From the NCBI GenBank assembly GCA_003024985.2, contig PXIH01S0059651.1: 10,109 bases of DNA, one strand, 5' to 3'. Both the position numbers and the translations under genes were made by a program. A model generated the notes under the pieces. The model was not told the origin of the DNA. It made no database searches and saw only the letters and a program-made list of their open reading frames with translations. This DNA comes from Euperipatoides rowelli. Lineage: Eukaryota; Onychophora; Udeonychophora; Euonychophora; Peripatopsidae. Below are positions 6,510 to 10,109 of this stretch, in pieces (the stretch's first letter is position 1; every line of letters begins with the position of its first letter).

Positions 6510-6632
6510 GGGGGGTGGGGTGGGATTCCTCTCCAACTTTGACTGAAAAATCCAAATTTTGTGATAGTTGGGAATTTGAGGAGTTAGAGATGGGAAATTT
6601 TTCATTTCTCCTCCACCCCCTTCCCCCCTTCC
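6510..6632. repeat. G-rich tract paired with a downstream C-rich tract
   Basis: 6510-6524 reads GGGGGGTGGGGTGGG on the plus strand; 6615-6632 reads ACCCCCTTCCCCCCTTCC. The two are partly complementary in inverted orientation with an imperfect stem and about 90 bases between, including GGATT/GGAATTT-type partial matches. Either strand could form guanine-quadruplex-like structures in its G-runs. It may be the remnant of an inverted-repeat element. Confidence 0.45.
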
Positions 6633-7024
6633 AAATAAAATTCTCTAGCTACAGCAATAAATCTATAGGCACATAACAATTTATTAATACTAACTAGCCT
6701 ATACTACTAGGCTTACTTCCAAACCATTTTTGGTACATTGCCATTACATTGCATTTTATGGAGGCTAGCTGTACAATTTTTGTTTACATAATTTATTTTT
6801 ACATAAAACTTTGGTAGGATATTTAAATATAAAATTAGAAATAGGTCATTTTTTTTTTCAAAAGAGTTACAAATAATTAATAATGATACAGAAACTTAAA
6901 TAAAATAATTACTGTAGTTATACAGTAGTTATCTGATTTCTAATTTAAACAGCCTTTCTTGAAAAATATTCAACTCAAAAGAAAAAAATTACAAATTTTC
7001 ATTCATAAAATTCACATTATTATT
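6633..7024. other. AT-rich spacer
   Basis: No gene, exon or element end supported. It ends at the run of Gs that begins the Merlin-type element's terminus. Confidence 0.4.
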
Positions 7025-7072
7025 GGGGGTTGCAGGTTTGTGTTCCGCTTTCAAAATGGCCACCAACTTTTG
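7025..7072 (+). repeat. Left terminus of the Merlin-type element
   Basis: The sequence starts GGGGGTTGCAGGTTTGTG and continues TTCCGCTTTCAAAATGGCCA, CCAAC. It is the inverted counterpart of 942-992 with few mismatches. It lies about 500 bp beyond the transposase stop of copy A, where the 3' end of the element is expected. The matching right terminus beyond 9879 is not clearly present: 9931-9960 (GTTGGCCAAAA followed by A/C runs) is at best a very decayed version. Confidence 0.45.
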
Positions 7073-7190
7073 ACGTTGATACTTCCAGACGTAAATTGTT
7101 GACAAATTTAATGTAATGGGTCTAAAGCGTTTGTGAAGTCTAATATCCAGACACTATTTCACGTGTAAGTGTATTTCACACATAGTTGGA

Positions 7191-7221
7191 GTTAGGGTTC
7201 ATGGTAAGGGTTACAGTTAGA
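7191..7221 (+). repeat. Degenerate TTAGGG-like tract, copy A
   Basis: GTTAGGGTTCATGGTAAGGG and TTACAGTTAG form a decayed run of telomere-like units. The parallel stretch in copy B (8432-8463) has GTTAGGGTTCAGGTTAAGGG and TTAAGGTTAG. Because it is inside both copies, it belongs to the element rather than to a chromosome end. Confidence 0.45.
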
Positions 7222-7411
7222 GATCCTTTAATTTGTTATTAAATGCATGTTGAAGAAATTTATGTATGATTAAGATTAATAGATCATCTAAAAGATTGTA
7301 TGACAGTAGTAGGTCTGAGATCCAGCCGCTCATTTTTTTTTTTTTTTGGCAGGACTGAGCATGCATATTATATTTATTGACCGATTGGCTTCCGATCATG
7401 TGTTTTTTCAT
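7217..7411 (-). other. Small open frame in the 3' region of copy A
   Basis: 64 codons starting MKKHMIGSQSVNKYNMHAQ, downstream of the transposase stop on the same strand. Copy B has the homologous frame at 8459-8647. Two length differences between copies (in the A-run and at a KFLQ/KFQ site) both preserve frame, but nearly all base differences change the amino acid. This argues against selection on a protein since the copies diverged. The product is not recognised. Confidence 0.2.
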
Positions 7412-7574
7412 TTTTATAAGAGGGTGGTATTTTGAAATTCGAGGGTGAGTTTTTGTGCCATTGAATTAATACTTCTGGGTTCCATAGTCTTTAATTAATT
7501 AGTGCGTGTAATTTTTTTTGGTGTTTGCAATTTTATTATTTTTTTTTATTTTTAATGTTTATCATTCAGTCACA

Positions 7575-8318
7575 TTAATAGGTGGTCCAATCCGGGTCTT
7601 CCAAATTATCAATATATGGTACAAGGTCCTCATTTTAACTGCTTGAATTAGTAGCTTGGTGTGTTACGTTCTCTTTCAGGAGGCATTAATTGTTTAATAC
7701 CTTCTGATATAGGATTTGGGAGCTCTATTTCTTTTAAATAAAGGCCTTCTTTTACATATCCAGGATATACTGATTTTATGTCTAGTAAGAATTGATAAAT
7801 TCTTTCCCTGTATGTTTCCAAGTTATCCAATCGCATGCGCAGATAGTAATGTAGAGCCATATATTGATTTATAGTTTTTTCGTTGACAGTTGATAATATT
7901 GCTTTCTTAAAATGTTTATTTGCATTTTCCAACGAATTTATGGTATTCTGTGGGTCCTCTTGGTCAACAAATTCTCCTTTTTTGTGATTTGTTTTTTTAT
8001 GTTCGGCAGTCCTAAGTATTTTGTGAACATGTGTGTACTGAGGTGCCGAATCTGGTCACACTAGGGTTGTCTCTTGTTCGCAATATCTTTTTACTATTGG
8101 CCATAGATCTTTTTTTTTTTTACCGTTAATTCTAAAGAACAATCCTTCCTTATCTTCCCTGCAATAAAATCTAAAAACTACGATTGTATTTTGCTCTGTA
8201 ATAATATTCAACCTCTATTATATTTCCTTTTGGTTAAAATTTTCTTGTCCAGCAATACAGTTTTACCTGGTCCACCTATTTGATTACTACTTAGTGAAGC
8301 ATAATAGCAAACAATAAG
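7575..8318 (-). pseudogene. IS1595/ISXO2-like (Merlin) transposase remnant, copy A
   Basis: In order on the minus strand: an IGGPGKTV block; a retained catalytic Asp (codon 8247-8249, VLLDKK); the KRKYN motif; TIVVF and YCREDKEG; a segment starting LWPIVKRYCEQ; a second Asp (codon 8050-8052, PDSAPQY); and FVDQEDPQNTINSLENA, the third catalytic region. Families of this type usually have Glu in a TIES(L/T)W motif at that last place; here it is Asn (TINSLEN). Lesions: a stop after KYNRG, a nearby frameshift, TGA at 8056-8058, and a shift before the acidic C-terminal tail. The frame from 8055 to 7648 is open for 136 codons. The N-terminal zinc-ribbon part is absent. The original stop, shared with copy B, is at 7575-7577. 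Not functional. Confidence 0.75.
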
Positions 8319-8458
8319 TGGACCCATTAATAGAATGGGTCTAAAGCGTTTATGAAGTCCGATATCCAGACACTACCATTGGGTTTTAAAGTACTGTATT
8401 TCACGTGTAAGTGTATTTCACACATAGTTGGAGTTAGGGTTCAGGTTAAGGGTTAAGG

Positions 8459-8647
8459 TTAGAGATCCTTTAATTCGTTATTAAATTCATGTTGAAATTT
8501 ATGAATGGTTAAGATTAATAGATCATCTAATAGGTTGTTTGACATTAGTAGGTCTGCGATCCAGATGCTCATTTTTTTTTTTGGCAAGGGCTGAGCATGC
8601 ATATTATATTTATTGACCGAGTTCCTTCCGATCATGCATTTTTTCAT
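8459..8647 (-). other. Small open frame in the 3' region of copy B
   Basis: 62 codons starting MKKCMIGRNSVNKYNMHAQ, homologous to 7217-7411. It shares the same start and stop positions, and its C-terminal LLDDLLIL block matches exactly. Substitutions between the two are mostly amino-acid changing, so any coding role has probably lapsed. Confidence 0.2.
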
Positions 8648-8690
8648 TTTTATAAGATGATGGTATTTTGAAATTCGAGGGTGAGTTTTT

Positions 8691-8839
8691 AAATTAAATT
8701 ATTCTTAATTTCTGTTGTTTTTTAGTGTTATTTAGCTTTGTCGTTGTTTTTTTGACAATAAATGTCATTGAAATATATTGGTTAATACTGTATAACTGGT
8801 TCGTTTTATATGTTAAAATACGTTGGAGAATTTTTTTTT
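8691..8839. other. 149-bp segment present only in copy B
   Basis: In copy A the sequence GAGTTTTTGTGCC is continuous; in copy B these 149 bases separate GAGTTTTT from GTGCC and end in GAATTTTTTTTT. The similar flanks suggest a deletion in A by slippage between short direct repeats. An insertion in B is the alternative; no inverted ends or target duplication are seen. Confidence 0.55.
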
Positions 8840-8956
8840 GTGCCATTGAATTAATACCGCTGGGTTCCATAGTCTTTAATTAATTAATGCGTGTAATTTT
8901 TTTGGGTGTTTGCAATTTTATTATTTTTTATTTTTAATGTTTATCATTCAGTCACA

Positions 8957-9879
8957 TTAATAGTTGGTCCAATCCAGGTCTTCCAAATTATCAATATATG
9001 GTATAAGGTCCTCATTTTCACTGCTTGAATTAGTTGCTTCATTACGTTCTTTTCAGGAGGCAGTAATTGTTCAATACCTTCTGATATGGGATTTGGGAGC
9101 TCTATTTTTTTTAAACAAAGGCCTTCTTATCCATATCCGGGATATACTGATTTTATGTCTAGTAAAAATTAATCAATTTTTTCCCTGTATATTTCCAAGT
9201 TATCTAATCGCATGCGCCGATAGTAATGTAGAGCCATATATTGGTTTATACTTTTTTAGCTGACAGTTGGTAACATCGTTTTCTTAAAATGTTATTTGCA
9301 TTTTCCAACAGATTATGTTATTCTGTGGGTCCTCTGCAGTCCTTCCTTATCTTCCCTGCAATAAATTCCAAAAACTACAATTGTGTTTTGCTCTATAATT
9401 CGATCTCTATTATATTTCCTTTTGGTTAAAAACGTCTTTTCCAGCAATACAATTTTACCTGGTCCACCTAATTGTTTACCATTTTGTGAAGCATACACTA
9501 ACGCTATTTCTCGGCAAAATGAGTAAAAGTCGCACAGCTGTGGCTTGATATGACTGTTTCTTTTCGCTGCTTTCACCATTCAATCATATTACGATGTAAT
9601 AATGTAATTGGCAATTTCATAACAAAACCCAAAATTATTGCTAATACATCTTCAAATGTGAGATGCATGCCACAGAAAAACATATTTGACAATGGGTTTA
9701 TACTGTCAGTACATTTTGTGGTTCTTCGGACAGAATACCACCAGCGCCAGCCTAATTTATACAGTTGATGTTTGATAGCTTTCATAGGTACATTACAATT
9801 TGGGCAGTTAGGTACATCTATTGCTTATGGAATTAATTCCAAATCTTGTAGGAAATCCATACATTTCTAGTATCGTCAT
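8957..9879 (-). pseudogene. IS1595/ISXO2-like (Merlin) transposase remnant, copy B
   Basis: The likely original start is the ATG at 9877-9879 (MTILE), with a one-base insertion shifting frame to MDFLQDLELIP, then TAA, then AIDVPNCPNCNVPMKAIK. The CPNC pair fits the N-terminal zinc ribbon of IS1595-type transposases; the second Cys pair expected near GWRWWYSVRR is not intact. A helical stretch follows (9573-9785: MHLTFEDVLAIILGFVMKL), a frameshift near 9575, then DFYSFCREIAL, GGPGKIV and KRKYNRDR. The first catalytic Asp is replaced by Glu (VLLEKT, codon 9439-9441; copy A keeps Asp). After YCREDKEG a 182-bp deletion removes the second Asp. Further frameshifts precede the acidic C-terminal tail (SENEDLIPYIDNLEDLDWTN) and the stop at 8957-8959. 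Not functional. Confidence 0.75.
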
Positions 9880-9966
9880 CCAAGTGAAAAAACAAATATT
9901 TTCAAGAAAAGCATGCATCAAGAGTGTCTGTTGGCCAAAAAAAACAAAAAAAACAAATTAAAGTCA
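9880..9966. other. Short spacer between copy B and the second LTR
   Basis: Expected to hold the 5' leader and right terminus of the Merlin-type element. Only GTTGGCCAAAAAAAAC with further A/C runs (about 9931-9957) remotely resembles the inverted form of the left terminus. Confidence 0.3.
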
Positions 9967-10109
9967 TGTTGTGTCTTCTTATGTGTTTCAACACCATCTG
10001 AAGGTATCTGGATAACCAATTATATGTTTAGATGGCCTTTATTACTATGAGAAATCACATTATTCATTCTAGCAGAATTCTCGTAAGCTAATCTCCTACC
10101 TCACAATCT
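9967..10109 (-). mobile_element. Second copy of the LTR, cut by the window edge
   Basis: 143 bases align without gaps to 396-538 with about five differences (for example AGATGGCC for AGAGGGCC). The minus-strand 3' edge with its CA lies at 9967. The sequence beyond it (minus strand TGACTTTAATT) is not a primer-binding site, unlike at the first copy. It is therefore a solo LTR or the 3' LTR of an element lying to the right. Five-base flanks here (AGTCA) and at 559-563 (ATACT) differ, so the two LTRs do not bracket one insertion. Confidence 0.7.

Larger units (their letters stand above)
7108..8326 (-). mobile_element. Merlin-type transposon, copy A (5'-truncated)
   Basis: This unit is repeated in the same orientation from 8327; the shared sequence is roughly 90-95% identical in the best stretches. 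It contains the 3' non-coding part of the element (7108-7574) and the transposase remnant (7575 to about 8318). Homology to copy B stops at about 8303-8320, so the first third of the transposase gene is missing. Relative to copy B it also lacks 149 bp between 7454 and 7455, with short GAGTTTTT/GAATTTTT matches at the breakpoints. Confidence 0.65.
8327..9950 (-). mobile_element. Merlin-type transposon, copy B (internally deleted)
   Basis: Second copy, head to tail with copy A. It keeps the 5' part of the transposase that A lacks but has lost 182 bp corresponding to A 7961-8142, replaced by GCAG at 9336-9339. It also carries about 22 bp (around 8370-8392) and 149 bp (8691-8839) absent from A. 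The right boundary is uncertain; no clear terminal repeat is present before the LTR at 9967. Confidence 0.65.

Noticed and set aside
7191-7221. Interstitial telomere or chromosome-fusion scar
   Set aside because: The TTAGGG-like units are degenerate and occur at the same place in both transposon copies, so they belong to the element.
8964-9263. 99-codon plus-strand ORF
   Set aside because: It lies antisense to the transposase remnant of copy B, whose homology explains the sequence.
9550-9768. 72-codon plus-strand ORF
   Set aside because: It is antisense to the zinc-ribbon and helical part of the copy B transposase.
396-10109. One large LTR retrotransposon spanning the window between the two LTR copies
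   Set aside because: The interior has no gag, protease, reverse transcriptase or integrase. The primer site at the first LTR points leftward, out of the interval, and the inner flank of the second LTR is not a primer site or a clear polypurine tract.
1-10109. CRISPR array, prokaryotic operon or riboswitch
   Set aside because: No regularly spaced repeats, no Shine-Dalgarno-led ORF chains and no bacterial gene; splice sites, LTRs and animal transposon families indicate a eukaryote.

Overview
The window looks like intergenic or intronic DNA from an invertebrate animal. It is very AT-rich and full of homopolymers and trinucleotide or tetranucleotide microsatellites. It has no long intact ORF, no operon-like gene packing and no ribosomal or tRNA gene. 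Single unresolved bases at 366 and 2332 mark joins in a draft assembly. I cannot name the species. Nearly everything that can be identified is transposon debris, plus two or three short stretches that look like exons of unrecognised genes.

Left part (1-2414). A 54-bp sequence is repeated exactly on both sides of the N at 366, probably because two overlapping contig ends were abutted. It leads into a 163-bp LTR (396-558) lying on the minus strand, with TG...CA ends, an AATAAA signal and a tRNA-Arg-like primer-binding site next to it. A second, window-truncated copy of the same LTR closes the window at 9967-10109, but it has no primer-binding site. The two therefore look like separate insertions. 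Then come a foldback element (802-913), a stretch (942-992) that is the inverted counterpart of the terminus at 7025-7066, a short MITE-like element (1246-1378) and a hAT-like terminus (2333-2414) next to the second N.

Middle (2415-7024). A plus-strand internal exon candidate (2555-2635) has a good acceptor and donor. About 340 bp further on, a short ORF (2973-3101) with a strong Kozak context encodes a textbook signal peptide and could be the first coding exon of a secreted protein. Next is a 1.27-kb non-autonomous element with TTAA/TTGA flanks (3604-4878) that carries a three-part trinucleotide microsatellite and a 47-nt pure pyrimidine tract. It is followed by a 240-bp inverted-repeat MITE with an internal 46-bp tandem duplication (5377-5619), and then by G-rich and C-rich tracts.

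Right part (7025-9966). Two decayed, same-orientation copies of one Merlin-type (IS1595/ISXO2-like) DNA transposon lie head to tail on the minus strand. Copy A (7108-8326) has lost the 5' end of the transposase. Copy B (8327 to about 9950) keeps the N-terminal zinc-ribbon region but has lost a 182-bp internal segment with the second catalytic Asp and has Glu in place of the first. Neither can make an active enzyme. Nothing here works as a pathway; the window is mainly a record of layered insertions and deletions.
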